A DNA stretch of 64,000 bases from Epiperipatus broadwayi (GCA_028023455.1 JAQFVV010000029.1:10708644-10772643); one strand, 5' to 3'. Counted from the stretch's first letter, positions 24,271 through 35,754 are shown. The notes: a model not told the origin generated them from the letters alone. Numbers and translations are program-made.

Positions 24271-24284
24271 TGGTATATATACTA

Positions 24285-24999
24285 GGAGCTCTTACTTTGG
24301 CGAGTGCTTTTTTCCCTCTCATAAGTAGAAAAAAATTGTTTCTAAATTATAAAATACACTATGAACAATATATATTTGTAATCCCTCCTGAAAATGATAC
24401 AAAAATTGTGCAAGCAATACAGACTGTATTTTTTAAGAGTTACATTATTTTTAAAACCAGAATAGTATTTTTATAATTAAATAACGTAGATTACAAATAT
24501 TTACTTTTTTTCTTTTATTATATTGTAATTCTATCATAAGCGCTTTACCCGCTCATCATGAACTTTAGTCGCTGAGTTTGAAGCTATGAATTTGACAGAG
24601 TATGCTGAAAGCATGCTCTGCTATATATTGAAAGTTTAAAACAAAATAATATTTTTTTTACAAATGATATATTACATTAAATAGAAAACTTGAAATGTTA
24701 GTGTTATTAATTTAAACAAAATAAGCAACAAACATTTTTTAAAATTAATTTTATAGTTTATTTTTTCTTTTGTTTTAACTTAAAGTATATAACAATACTT
24801 AGTGTGATTCTGTTTTAATCAGTACATGTTTTATTATAATTCAGTTTATAATGTTAAAGCAAATATAAAGTGATGTAATAAAATTAGCAGAAATTTGGAA
24901 TAAATCCATTATCAAAAGTATTGCTCAAAATATTGGTGAGTCATAGCTTAAAATAATAGCAATAAATGTATTTATTGTACAGTAGCATGTTGATCCACA
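24285..24999. other. AT-rich stretch, nothing recognised
   Basis: No feature supported. A short GC-richer block near 24538-24600 (gcgctttacccgctcatcat) has no assignment. Confidence 0.5.
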
Positions 25000-25190
25000 C
25001 TGTGCTAATGGCATTACAGATTTGAAGTAGGAACTGATAATAAATTATACTCTGTGGTTGTTTGGGAGTTCGTAACTTTGAGCATTGAAAGTGACAAAGA
25101 TAAACTGCAATCCACAGATCTTCACCTCCATAATCTACTACTCTATCATTACACCCAAACCAAACAGGGCATTTTGGAATTGAATTGCTA
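25000..25190 (-). repeat. SINE-like repeat, group 3, minus orientation
   Basis: Minus-strand reading resembles 61905-62015: tgatagagtagtagattatg (cf. cagtagtagagtggtagatt), gatctgtggatt, a ctttcaatgctcaaagttac segment (cf. ctttcagggtttaaacttat) and gaactcccaaacaa. It is likely an old tRNA-headed SINE. The open frame on this strand (24941-25222) is explained by the repeat and is not a gene. Confidence 0.5.
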
Positions 25191-25677
25191 TGGATATGCA
25201 GCAATGCACTAATCACATTCAAGAGATCTTGATGATGAAACTTTTTTGCATAATGAACATATAATGAATAGAAGACTGATCTATTGATATTTCGCAGTAA
25301 AAATTAAAAATGGTATGGATTTTTTTTTTTTTATGAAAAACAATTCTGCCAGCCATTGAAGATAGACATTGATATGCTATGAAATTATGGACATAGAAAA
25401 AAAAAGTAGTATAAACATCACTGTTGATTTCTTTTTTTAAACAATATAAAATTTGGTTTCATATTTCAGCAATTATCATACCTAAAAATGCACAACCATT
25501 TTATATTATTTTAGGAAGATAATAATTAATCATCAGTAATATATCACAATTTATGATAATTGGTTAATTTCGTAGTGTGATACTTTCTTAGAAATAATTA
25601 GCCATATGATGCAATGTGTTACTTTATATATATAGGTCTGTTCTGTAGATTTGTGCGACTCTGCCATCTTCCTGGTT

Positions 25678-26510
25678 GAGCCCACAGACCTCCTCTGCCA
25701 TTCAATAGCAAGTGGATCACTGACATCTGGACCCACATCAAAAATTTTGCAAATCTAATGGTTCAAACATTACAAAACAAAAGAACCTATTGGGAAATAT
25801 ACAAGCTAATTTATCCTAGCCAAATACCTCTCCAAGCAGAGCTTGGCATAAACAACAAACTGCTAATTAAAAAGGCCAAGAGATGGTACTTGGAACCTCA
25901 ACACATTAACCTCCTTGTAAATATGAATCTCTCCTCTCTGCCCACTAACCACTTCCTAGTGTTCAAGAGGGGATTCTCACACCTTAACACTCTCTGCCCG
26001 ATCTGCTCATCAAACAAAGAAACCATTCAGCATGTACTACTCACCTATCCTCAACTCAGCCAGATTCGGCACCCTATCTATAAAGGGAACACAACCAACA
26101 CACAAAATATATCATCCTTCAAGCATGCCATCAAAAATGGCACCTTCTCCCTCATCAGATTGTCCATCTTCCTCACATTTGCAATTTGGCTTACCAGGTA
26201 TAAGCTCATCTTCACACAAGGAAACCTCAATGCATGCCAGACCTTCCTCGAGCTACTCACTAAGATAAAGCAAAGAGATGAATTGTTAGCTCCAAAATAG
26301 CTCTTCAGCAATACCTGGACAAGTATCTCCTTCCTAAGCACATGAACATTCACCTTGACAAATTCAAAATACCTACACTTACACCATGATGCAGCCGCCT
26401 AGTGCTACAATGCCAAAAAAAGGTGCCAAGATTACCTGGATTCTTTGACTTACTTAACTCATGTAATATGAATATTTCCAATAAAGTCGTTTTTGAAATA
26501 AATTGTATTA
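25678..26510 (+). pseudogene. LINE 3' end: C-terminal zinc-finger region of a reverse transcriptase ORF
   Basis: An open frame runs from about 25678 to the stop at 26298, including KWITDIWTHIKNF before the Met at 25758. Near codon 80 after that Met it has the knuckle CPICSSNKETIQHVLLTYP, spacing C-x2-C-x8-H-x4, with Y where the last C is expected. This is the C-terminal zinc-binding region found after the reverse transcriptase in several LINE groups. The catalytic part is missing (5'-truncated). The block is GC-richer than its surroundings, and a 3' UTR follows with aataaagtcgttt near 26480. It looks younger than the other LINE relics here because 620 bp remain open. The clade is not assigned. 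Confidence 0.65.
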
Positions 26511-29500
26511 TATTTTCAAAACAACAACAACTTAATACTAATAAATTGAAGTTTTCATATGACATATAATATAAAAATTTAGTATGAAACAGATTTAATG
26601 GCTATTTTCTCTTAATATAATTTTTTTGTTATATTACACTTTTAAGAAAGAAAAAACAAAATGTAAATGACACTTTTTTTTTTTTTTTAAGTTTAATTGC
26701 AATATTATGAGCGTTTTGTTTGATTTGATTTAATTCTAGGGTAAAGTTAATTAATAAATCAGTTGCTAAATGGCTTTCTGCATTAATTATGTGACCTAAA
26801 TTTCTAATGTTTGTTGATTAAACTATATAAGTATGTATAAAAATTGTTGATGAAACCGCTCTAAATATAATTAAGTTATCTGTCTGAATACTACATAGAT
26901 ACATAAACATAGACTTAGTCTAACTAATAAAACAATACAAACACTTAAATAACACTTACAATATAATAAAATAATCAGTTAACATCAGTAAAATCAAATA
27001 TTGAAGCATCTGTTCTTTTTTAAAATTATTCTTTTGATTATCTATTGATCAAAATCTTTTATTAAAGCCAGTCTTTTGTGGCACCCCTACATTGTACCAT
27101 CCGGGTACATTGCACCTCCTGCACCCCAGTGTAGAATGTACATGTATACATATGTATATAATGTTATCCTAATATGTCAAAAAAACTAGGCATTAAAGTA
27201 CTATAAGCAATTCTAGGATTTTTGTTAATAGCCATAACTGGTACTATATCTGGGAGTATATCACACAATTGTTTATAACTGTTTTTCAAACTTTATATGA
27301 ATATGTATTTTAACACACACATACAAACATAGCGTTGATAACACAGCTTGATATTGAAGTTGGATCATAAACAAGTATATCCTTTACATCATTAAAATAA
27401 TTACAGTTTTTTAAATAAAAGGATCACAGCAAATATTTCTTATATTATTAAAATGTATTTTTGGAGTATGGTTAATAGGTGAAGTTTTTTCTTAGTCAAC
27501 ACATTACTCTCATTTTGCCATTTATCTTATATTCCTTCTCATTTGACAATATTATGGATTCGCTATATATGGAGAGATTGCATTAATAATATTTATTATT
27601 TTAAAATTTCCTATATATATATGTACATGTAATGAAGTATGAATTACAATCATATGATTATTATTAAAATTGATATTTTGAGTATAAAATATATATAAAT
27701 TTGTTTCATAGTGTGCTTAGATAACAATGTTATTTTTATATGTTTGTTTTTAAAAATCAATACTAAATTTTAAAATACTATGACTAATCTTCTTTTTAAA
27801 GCTTTTTGAACCGTAATGCCTTTAGGATTTAAAATTTAACATTTAAGGATCTCCAATGTAGACACCTATTGGGCGAATGACCTGAACTCGGGATAGCCAT
27901 TACAATAATTATTATTAGGTGTTTTTTTTTTTTTTTTGGAATAAAAGTAATAAATAGTTTTTAATTAAATAATTCTCTCGATCAAATTATACATATACAA
28001 GTGCATTTGTGTGCAAGCAAGTGTGAGGGCATAAAATTGTGTCATTATATGGAATCAGTCTCAGGATTTTATTCGATATTTTTTTGATTTATTTAAAATC
28101 GAAAATATAGTATTTAAGATCTTAAAAGATAAGTAAGATTCATTAGTTGTTTTTCTTGGGGGTAATAATATCACTAATTGTAAACTTTAGTCTATAATTA
28201 ACTTTTTTTTATATTTTATTTAATCAAAAGATATTTAATTTGAAATTAAAACTTCAAAGATATATTTTAATTTTTTTTTCGTTAATTTTGATTATGACTT
28301 TTGAAACCCTGACAATATAAAGATAAAATATACAAAAGTAACCTAGTTGAAAGTTTGATTACGTCACAGAAATATATTGGTTAATAAACTATCCAATAAA
28401 ATTCAAGCATTTTAATTTTATTAATAAGTAACAGTTGAAATACACAGGCTTATACCTGTTTGTTAGAAGTGTTTTTTTTTTTTTTAAAAAAATCTGAAAA
28501 AAAAAAAAGGTTTGGATAGTTTTATTGTCAAATATTAGATATGCGTTTAAAAATACAGAAATTATGGAAAGTATTTATAGATAATTGATGATGAAAAGTG
28601 ATAAATATTTATCTATCTTTAATACGATTCTCTTTGTACAATGAACTATAATATAATGTACTAAAAATATCAAGATAAAATGAATGTACATAAAATTTAT
28701 TATTTATGTTGGAAAATTGTAAAATTACGATTTATTTAAAAATATTAAGAATAATATATTCAAATTCAGTGCCGGGCTGATTAATTTTGGCAGCTAAGAC
28801 AATCATTATTTAGAAGGGCTTTGTGGTACACACGTAATTCATTTGTATGCAATGACTACAAACTAATGTTCAAATTCATTTCAAATAAAATTATTTTCAG
28901 GAAGTTTAGGATTTTTCTCAGATAGATAAACTTCAGCCAATTTAACTAATCATCCAACATTGGTTAGTAAATTAGTATTTAGCTATCCTTAACTAAAAAG
29001 CAAAGCAAGGATGGAAAACTGCTCAAACCCTTACTATCCAGAAATTGTAGAGTCTGGTGAGTATTGCTATGTCATTCACTGCTTCTCTATGGAGAGCTTT
29101 TGGAAGAGAGTTTGCCTTGCAGTAAGCTCCTTATTAAAAAAGTTGAACAAAGCAATGAATGTACTGGGGAGGGGGCATACACTAAATAAAAATATATATT
29201 TATTAAAAAAAACATACCCACTAAATAATAATAATAATAAATTCTAAAACTTAAAAAACTGCAAAAAAAAAGAAAAAAAATTAAACTTAGAGAATAATAT
29301 AAAACCATAACATATTAAATCATTCATCAGATTTTTATTATGAAAATATCTTCTCTATAATTTATTGTTTTAGATATAATCGTTTCTCTAAAAATTATTG
29401 CTAGATGTATTCATTGATTTTGGCCTTGTTGTTTGTAAGTAATTTAAAAAATTTTTGGCTGCTGCTACAGTTACATAAGTAACATTAATAGAATTCACAG

Positions 29501-29800
29501 GCCACATTAGTAGAATTCACTGGCCACAATATTTAAAAATCTGTATTCAAAATCAACCATTCTTTTCCCTTGAAACCTATTACTTATTGTATTCAGTTGG
29601 GGGTGGGTAGCTAAAGCTTGTTTCTTTATTATTAATAGTTCAATAAATAGAACAACTCCTGAAATCACTAGATATATATGTATTTGAATTAAAAATCAAT
29701 TTAAAGCAAGTTGAAATAGAGAATTCACTATAAATAAAAAAATATTTAATATATCAACCTGATTTTCTTTTCTTATTAAAACATTTTCAAGTTGTTTCTT
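26511..29800. other. Long AT-rich stretch
   Basis: No gene recognised. A GC-richer block at about 27065-27140 contains the small palindrome tgtaccatccgggtaca and gcacctcctgcacccc. A 78-codon frame starts at 29011 (MENCSNPYYPEIVES) with a donor-like ctggtgagt after its 15th codon, but no acceptor or second exon can be paired with it. AAT repeats lie near 29224-29241. Confidence 0.45.
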
Positions 29801-29980
29801 TTTAATGTGATGTGATGCACTATGGCTTCTCCTTTATCGAAGTCAGGAATCTTAGCCACTATGCTGAGAGAAACCTGTTAGTCACTTTATTTCTCCTTTC
29901 CATACCCACTCTGTTTTTCCCATTTCCTGGCCAATGTCACTTCCATAACATAATCTTTATCAACTATATGGCCTTTATAT

Positions 29981-31060
29981 CTAAATCCCCCTTATATGTT
30001 TCAAAGCCAGTGTAAAAACTAAGAACTGACTTTCTGTATAATCACTTTGTTTATATTTATTCTTCCACAACTTCATTATTTGTACTCTTTCTGTTTGCAA
30101 GCATTTACATTCGATTAACAGATGCCTAATATTTTCCATGCTTCCCTTACACAACTTGCAGACTAAATCATTCATAGTTTTCCATTTATGTGTATAGTGC
30201 CTTGTTGCTAAAGACCCTGTTTGAGCCTTAAACATTAACCTATTTTCCTTGATATTAATATAAATCAACTTGCACCCATAATCTCATCTTTTATATATGT
30301 ATATTGGCATAAATTCTTTATCCAAATCTTCTGCATATCATACTACCTTTCTCATTCATCTAATTGCCCGCCCTTTACTCATAAGCTAATTAAATACTAT
30401 TTTGGCTATTCTTTTATTATCCATAAACTGCAATTTACTGAACATTTTCATTTTGTTTTTTGCATCTCTCATATAAAACTTGACCATCTCATTTCTCCTT
30501 CAATTGTCTTCTTTGCCATCCACACATCTATATCTATTGCATGTCTTCCTACTTCTCTTTGTACTTTTTATATGTAATCTACACCCCTTTACTAACACAT
30601 AACATATACTTACCATATGATAACCCTGGTACTGCCACTCCCTACCATATAATTCTAGATACATCATTTTCATTAAAATTAAAACACTTAATTTCTTTAT
30701 CAATCCCTTTTTTTTCTTCATTTTTCAATTTTTGCTCCCATTCAACCAAGCAATTTCTCTGATTACATAAGACTATTCCCAAATAGGTATATATATTTAC
30801 CATCCTTAACTTTATATCCCCTAATAAAAATTCTTTGTCTTCGCTTTTCCCTATATTAATCATCATTACTTTTGATTTTTCTTCACCAAATTTAATCCCC
30901 ATCTCTTTACCCATCCTTGCACATGTCATCAGCATAACTTCCATATCTTCCCTTCTTTCTGTGCACAAGAAGACATCATCCACAAATAAAAGACCTGATA
31001 ATGTATATAATCCCTTGTCACTTATGATAAACTACAGCTCCATCCAATGGATATTATTTA
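29981..31060 (-). pseudogene. LINE reverse transcriptase, C-terminal half (minus strand)
   Basis: Reading from high to low coordinates, the catalytic box LLFVDDVFL (FVDD) lies near 30980, then EEKSKVMMINIGK, then NIYTYLGIVL, in one frame to 30642. After frameshifts, a second open part (30268-29981) carries a zinc knuckle CKLCKGSMENIRHLLIEC (C-x2-C-x9-H-x4-C), usual at the end of LINE ORF2. Upstream motifs of the palm are missing here. Together with the linker at 31406-31660 and the endonuclease piece at 34060-34330 it appears to be one dispersed LINE copy, split by a Penelope-like insertion. Confidence 0.7.
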
Positions 31061-31405
31061 CATTACATTACATTACAATAAATATGTGTACATAAAAATG
31101 ATTAAATTTATTACAATCCTTTTTTTAATAGTATATATTTACAATCTAAAAAAAATTTTTTTGTCTTATTTTAAAATTATAAAGTTTCCAATAATCTAAC
31201 AGTGCCTATCCCACCCCACCCCCCTAATTGTGCTGAACCTTTAACCATGTTTACACATTTGTATACATTTTCTTGAATATACAAAATTTCGTAACATTTT
31301 CTTTCCTTATAATTTTTAATGTATTTTATTATCTGAATATTTTTTCACAATTCATTCTATGTCCAGTATCCAAAAAATGTATATATGGCCTTGATCTTAT
31401 AACCT
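31061..31405. other. Between LINE pieces, coding not recognised
   Basis: Expected place of the N-terminal reverse transcriptase motifs of the minus-strand LINE, but I cannot read them. A CATTA-type short repeat (ttacattacattacatt) lies near 31058-31075. Either deletion or decay removed the motifs. Confidence 0.4.
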
Positions 31406-31660
31406 TTATATTAATTGTGCTATTATGCTCCTTACCTTTTTCAATAGCAGTCTTTCCTGTGACCTATATATCCTAACATAATCATTCTCAACTTCCAATT
31501 TCTGTTCAAATGCTTTTATATTTAATGTTAGTTTATTTATTTTTAACTTAAACCTTTCCAAAGCTGATATTTTCTGTGACCATGGCTGATATGAATTTGG
31601 ATTAATTATACCTCTTTTTTTCTTTATCCTTAATATAATATTTAATAAGTATTTCATCAT
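31406..31660 (-). pseudogene. LINE ORF2 linker between endonuclease and reverse transcriptase
   Basis: An 84-codon minus-strand frame with SYQPWSQKISALERFKLKIN, then NIKAFEQKLEVENDYVRIYR and SQERLLLKKVRSIIAQ. The pattern (a PW motif, then basic and helical residues) resembles the PWW...K linker that follows the endonuclease in many LINEs. It lacks catalytic residues, so the assignment rests on pattern and position. Confidence 0.45.
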
Positions 31661-31687
31661 TAATTCCTTTTTTAAAAAAATGTCTTA

Positions 31688-32420
31688 TTATTGTTCAATC
31701 TCTTTAAATGCATTAACAATACTTATACTGTATTTATTACAATTATATCATTAATATATCTATAATATTCTAGAATTTCCTTTTTTTTACACACTTATCA
31801 ATCATATTTTTATCTATATAGACAATCATAATCAGTGACAAAATCTCACAAATAGGGCAAGCCACAACCCATCCCTTTGTTATATTCCAAAGTTTTGCCT
31901 TATATTTAAAATATAAATCATTATTTATCAATAATAATGTCTCTTTAATAACATGTAATCATTCTTTTAAAATTATATTACTCATTTTTATTTTATCAAT
32001 AACTATTTTTATACTCTCTTTCTTAGGTATACTGTGATACATTTTTAAAATATCAAATAAAACAATAATTTCATTTCTATTTAACTTTACATTATTTAAT
32101 TTATCTATAAATTCTTCTGAATTCTTAATGCAATGTTCGCCAAAACGTTTGCAATGAGAATCTTTTTATATATTATATCACATAAATATTTAAAAATATA
32201 ATTATTAAAGTCTGGCATGTCATTCTTATGTGTTTTAATCTCCCCAAATATGCATGGATATTTAAAGGCTGAAGGATATAAACATCAGTATTTCTTTTCA
32301 TTACTTAATCTTATATTTTGTTTTAATTCTATTTCCTGGATTTTTATTTACCTTTTGGTATGTCTGCATTTCAATATCTTTTATTTTCCTATCATAGCCC
32401 ATTTCATTTAAAACAACAAA
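31688..32420 (-). pseudogene. Penelope-like reverse transcriptase, left inverted arm
   Basis: About 730 bp that mirror 32878-34050. On the minus strand, in several broken frames, it has FVVLNEMGYDRKI, NPGNRIKTKY, VYILQPLNIHAYLGRLK, FDILKMYHSIPKK-like text (here with stops) and a decayed GMGL-P segment. It ends in gtattgttaatgcattt, then a gattgaacaataat tail. These match the Penelope-like RT blocks DKG-VVxxxxYxxKI, YGLPKIHK, FDVxSLYTNIP and GLAMGS. No endonuclease domain is visible. Confidence 0.65.
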
Positions 32421-32877
32421 CCTTTATATTCATTTGTTACTATTAATTACTTCTTATTTTTCTTTTCCATAATTTGTCTTATAATAGACCTCTCCTTCCA
32501 TTCTTTTTTACTAAATTTATACTTTTTTTTATTAATAACATAATTAAACATAATTTATTGACTCATAATAGCAAATTAAAAATAAGCTTTATAAGAAATA
32601 TGATAATAAATGGAGATAGTTGTGTTCTAAAGAAATGGAATCGGATTAAAAAAAGTAGTTGTTTTGTGGTAAAAAATTGTAATAAAGAAGAAAATATAAT
32701 AATTTTGTAAATATATCTAATATTAACTTTATAAATGACCAATCACAGATTTTAAATAAAGACACTAAATATATACCATTTGTGGATAGAAATATCCAAA
32801 CATAACAATTTGTTCGTGTGGAAGCTGCAATTATTAAGAATAGTTTGAAAGCAAATATAGTAACAATTGCAAATAAA
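32421..32877. other. Spacer between the inverted Penelope-like arms
   Basis: About 457 bp. The right part (from about 32815) carries KNSLKANIVTIANKG in the plus frame that leads into the right arm, so at least that part is N-terminal Penelope-like coding sequence not copied in the left arm. The rest is unassigned. Confidence 0.5.
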
Positions 32878-34050
32878 GGGTCAAGTTTTGTTGTTTTAAA
32901 TGAAATGAACTATGATAGGAAAATAAAAGAAGATAAAGATCCAGGAAATAGAATTAAAACAAAATATAAGCTTTTATTAAATTATACCAAAATGAAACAA
33001 TTAACAAAAAGGAATACAGATGTTTATATCCTACAGCCTTTAAACATCCATGAATATTTGGGAAGATTAAAACACATAAGGATGATATGCTAGTAAGAGT
33101 AATATTAGACTTTAATAATTATATTCTTAAATATTTATGTGATATAATATATAAAAAGATTTGTATTGCAAAAGTTTTTGCAAATATTGTGTTAAGAATT
33201 CAGATCTTATAGATAAATTAAATAATGTAAAGTTAAATAGAAATGGAATGATTGTTTCATTTGATATTTTAAAAATGTATCAGAAAATACCTAAGAAGAT
33301 AGTATAAAAATAATTATTGACAAAATAAAATAAGAAATATAATTTCAAAAGAATGGTTATATGTTATTAGAGAAGCATTATTATTGATAAACAATATTTT
33401 ATATTTTAAATATAAGAAAGAATTTTGGAATATAACAAAGGGATGGGTTATGGATTGCTCTATTCATCATCATCATCATCAACCATTATCAATCCACTGC
33501 AGGATAAAGGTCTCTCCAAGTTCAATCCATCTTTTCCTATCTTTAGCTTCTCTTCTCCACATCACCCCTGCACACTTTCTTATTTCATACACCCATCTCA
33601 CATGTGGTCTGTTTCTGGGTCTTTTACAATCTCTTGGAATCCAGTTTAAAATTTCAATTGTCCATCTGTTATCAACTCTTCTAACAATATGTCCAACCCA
33701 ACTCCACTTCAGTCTTTTAATTTTTGCAATGAAGTCAGTAACACCTGTTTGTTCTCTTACCCATACATTGTGTTTTCGATCCCTTCTTGTTATTCCCAAC
33801 ATGTATCTCTCCATACTTCTTTGAGTGGTTTGAAGTCTCTGTATTGCTCTTCTATTAAGTGTCCAAGTCTCAGATCCATAAGTAAGAACTGGCAAAACAC
33901 ATTTAATCATCAGTTATGACTGACTATATAGAGGAAAATATAATTGATAAGTATATAAAAAATGAGATTCTAGAATATCATAAATATGTTGATGATATAA
34001 TTGTAATAGATATAATAGAAGTATTGTTAATGCATCTAAATAATTGAACA
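32815..34050 (+). pseudogene. Penelope-like element reverse transcriptase, right arm, split by an RTE insertion
   Basis: Plus-strand pieces in order: VTIANKGSSFVVLNEMNYDR (near 32860-32920; cf. ADKGxxVVVxxxxxY), PLNIHEYLGRLK (near 33035; cf. PRxYGLPKIHK), DMLVRVILDF (near 33080), VSFDILKMYQKIPK (near 33255; cf. FDVxSLYTNIP), KKEFWNITKGWVMDCS (near 33415-33462; cf. GLAMGS). After the nested RTE fragment comes MTDYIEENIIDKYIKN and YHKYVDDIIVI (33920-34012; catalytic YVDD). This block order is characteristic of Penelope-like elements. Frameshifts and stops make it non-functional. The GIY-YIG endonuclease is not seen and may be lost. Confidence 0.75.
33465..33918 (-). pseudogene. RTE-type LINE, 3' fragment inserted in the Penelope-like element
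   Basis: A minus-strand frame of 143 codons, uninterrupted: CVLPVLTYGSETWTLNRRA, IQRLQTTQRSMERYMLGITR, VREQTGVTDF, KIKRLKWSWVGHIVRR, and a C-terminus near LGETFILQWIDNG. It is the well-known C-terminal region after the reverse transcriptase of RTE-like LINEs. It ends in a TGATGA microsatellite (CAT repeats at 33465-33480), the typical RTE tail. It is 5'-truncated near 33918. The open frame suggests a young insertion. It splits the PLE between its GLAMGS-like and YVDD blocks. Confidence 0.8.
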
Positions 34051-34059
34051 CTTTGTTTT

Positions 34060-34330
34060 ATATATTTTAACATTATGTTTTAACATAAGTAGCTAATGCA
34101 TTTATATAATCTTCAACAGTTTTAGAATTTTTACATAAATCAATGTTCTTATCAATTATTCATATTATTTCATTACTAGTTAATCTAAAACATTTTAACT
34201 ATGATTTTAATTCATCTATAAATATTTTATTACCATTATCTGGTGGTCTGTATATTGCTAGTAACATAACTTCATTGCTATTTAATTCAAAAGTTATACA
34301 AATTATAAATAAGTATCTGAAACATTAAGT
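34060..34330 (-). pseudogene. LINE apurinic-type endonuclease fragment (minus strand)
   Basis: Minus-strand text includes EVMLLAIYRPPDNGNKIFID and, after stops, IDKNIDLCKNSKTVEDYINA. These fit the endonuclease patterns xxaIYRPP...FxxEL and GDFNIDLL...SKT of LINE ORF2, with the GDF part decayed. It lies just upstream (on the minus strand) of the Penelope-like pair, and the linker of a LINE lies on the other side. Confidence 0.6.
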
Positions 34331-34804
34331 TATTATTATTTGCATATACTGACTCAGAAAGTAAATATAAGCTTTTATAAGAAATTGAAGGAGTGTTATT
34401 TAATATATTTTTATAAATTTACTAGATTAAGCTTTATATGAATTTGTGAAGTCATTTCCTATATTTTTATATATTGCTAATGTATGTATGTATTTATATA
34501 TCTATGATGTTATTTATTGTTAAGCACTTAAAATTTAAATATATGTATTTAAAAAACTTCATTATAAAATTGTATCTCATAAAAATATTAAAATTGTGTA
34601 TTATCATTTTTAACCAGTAGAATCGTTGAAGTTAATAAAATACAATTGAAAAAATGTTAAATTGATTGTACATAGAATATATATAGTCATATCACTTTTA
34701 CCATGAAATGTGTTATACTGGTAGAGGTACATTATAATAATGTAACTCAACAATAAGATACAACTAGCAATAATCAGTAATATCTCTAAGAGTTGAATCA
34801 CCTA
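34331..34804. other. AT-rich stretch, nothing recognised
   Basis: No feature supported. Confidence 0.5.
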
Positions 34805-34818
34805 GTTAAATGCATGTC

Positions 34819-35092
34819 AATAAACATCACATGACCACCACCTTTTATGCTTGTGTATAACTGTTGTTAAAACAGGCAAAACTCACTATATATATTGCCA
34901 CACACAGCAAGCTAGAGTAATCAATGGATGCCAGAAATGGATGCTCCTCACTGACGAAGGCCATAAGCCAGAAACTAGTCTGGGGATATTGGATGCATAG
35001 GCACTAGATGGGGATGTTATGCACAAGCCTTCTGGCATTCATTGATTACTCTAGCTTGCTGTGTGTGGCAATATATATAGTGAGTTTTGCCT
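34819..35092 (+). mobile_element. Family C hammerhead retroelement, near-intact, 14-bp target duplication
   Basis: GTTAAATGCATGTC lies at 34805-34818 and again at 35093-35106. Between them is an inverted segment (aataaacatcacatg through caatggatgccagaa, to about 34936), then the plus-strand ribozyme, then the forward 3' region (ggcactagatgggga, gcacaagccttctggca, agtgagttttgcct). The inverted segment and the 3' arm share private variants (cacacacagcaagctag and its complement) not seen in other copies. They were therefore copied from one another, or from one template, at or near insertion. Confidence 0.85.
34943..34988 (+). ncRNA. Type I hammerhead ribozyme, family C, complete core
   Basis: TCCTCA (34945-34950) pairs with TGGGGA (34981-34986). 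CTGACGA is 34951-34957 (N7 is C), stem II GGC-CATAA-GCC with an A-A mismatch next to the core, GAAA 34971-34974, palindrome ACTAGT, predicted cleavage after C34980 (GTC). The outer part of stem I seen in the copy at 554-612 (ATCCAA/TTGGAT) is lost on the 5' side because the inverted segment joins here. The A-A mismatch may lower activity. Confidence 0.8.
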
Positions 35093-35106
35093 GTTAAATG
35101 CATGTC

Positions 35107-35754
35107 CTTGATTTATAAAGCTGTCTGTAGGTGGTTAATATATGCAGAAATAACAATTAAAATATTTAAAAGCCAAATAAAAGGTTAATAAAAATCTAAT
35201 ATTTCCTAAAGATTTGGAACAGTATCTGGGACCAAGATGCAGAAAAGCTAGATTCTATCCAGTTAAAAAAAAGTAGATGGAATTTAAAAGCAATTTCCAT
35301 ACTGCACTATACTATGAAATAATTAAAGAAGTAATGAAAATGAATTTCTCTTATTAATAAATATTAAAATTTATGATTATTTATAATAATAACATAGGAC
35401 ACTATCCTTTCAGTAATAAAAGTTTATAAAATGAGAAAAAAATTGTATAGGATAATGATTATTTAATAATATAGTTTTTCTCCTCTTATCATAAACCTCT
35501 CATGATTTTAAATCAAAAATATGCTGCTGTAACTTTAAATAAATTTAGATTAATTCTTGCAGTGTGAATATATATATATATATATGTTTACAAGTATAGT
35601 TTTTTAGTAACAATATAAAATTGTTTACTATTATAATGATTCAGAATCTTTACATTGTATTAGTAGTAATAATAATAATGCTAATAATAATATTTAAACG
35701 ATTGTTTATGTGGGGTTTTTTAATGTAAACATTAAATCCCTTCACTATCCACAC
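35107..35754. other. AT-rich stretch, nothing recognised
   Basis: An AT dinucleotide run near 35568-35585 and AAT repeats near 35660-35690. No gene seen. Confidence 0.5.

Noticed and set aside
29011-29247. Possible exon with donor-like ctggtgagt
   Set aside because: No acceptor, no partner exon and only 15 codons before the donor. Weaker than the candidate at 50392-50608.
33384-33919. Plus-strand frames of 146, 74 and 76 codons
   Set aside because: They are antisense shadows of the RTE fragment on the minus strand, apart from the short PLE text before 33462.
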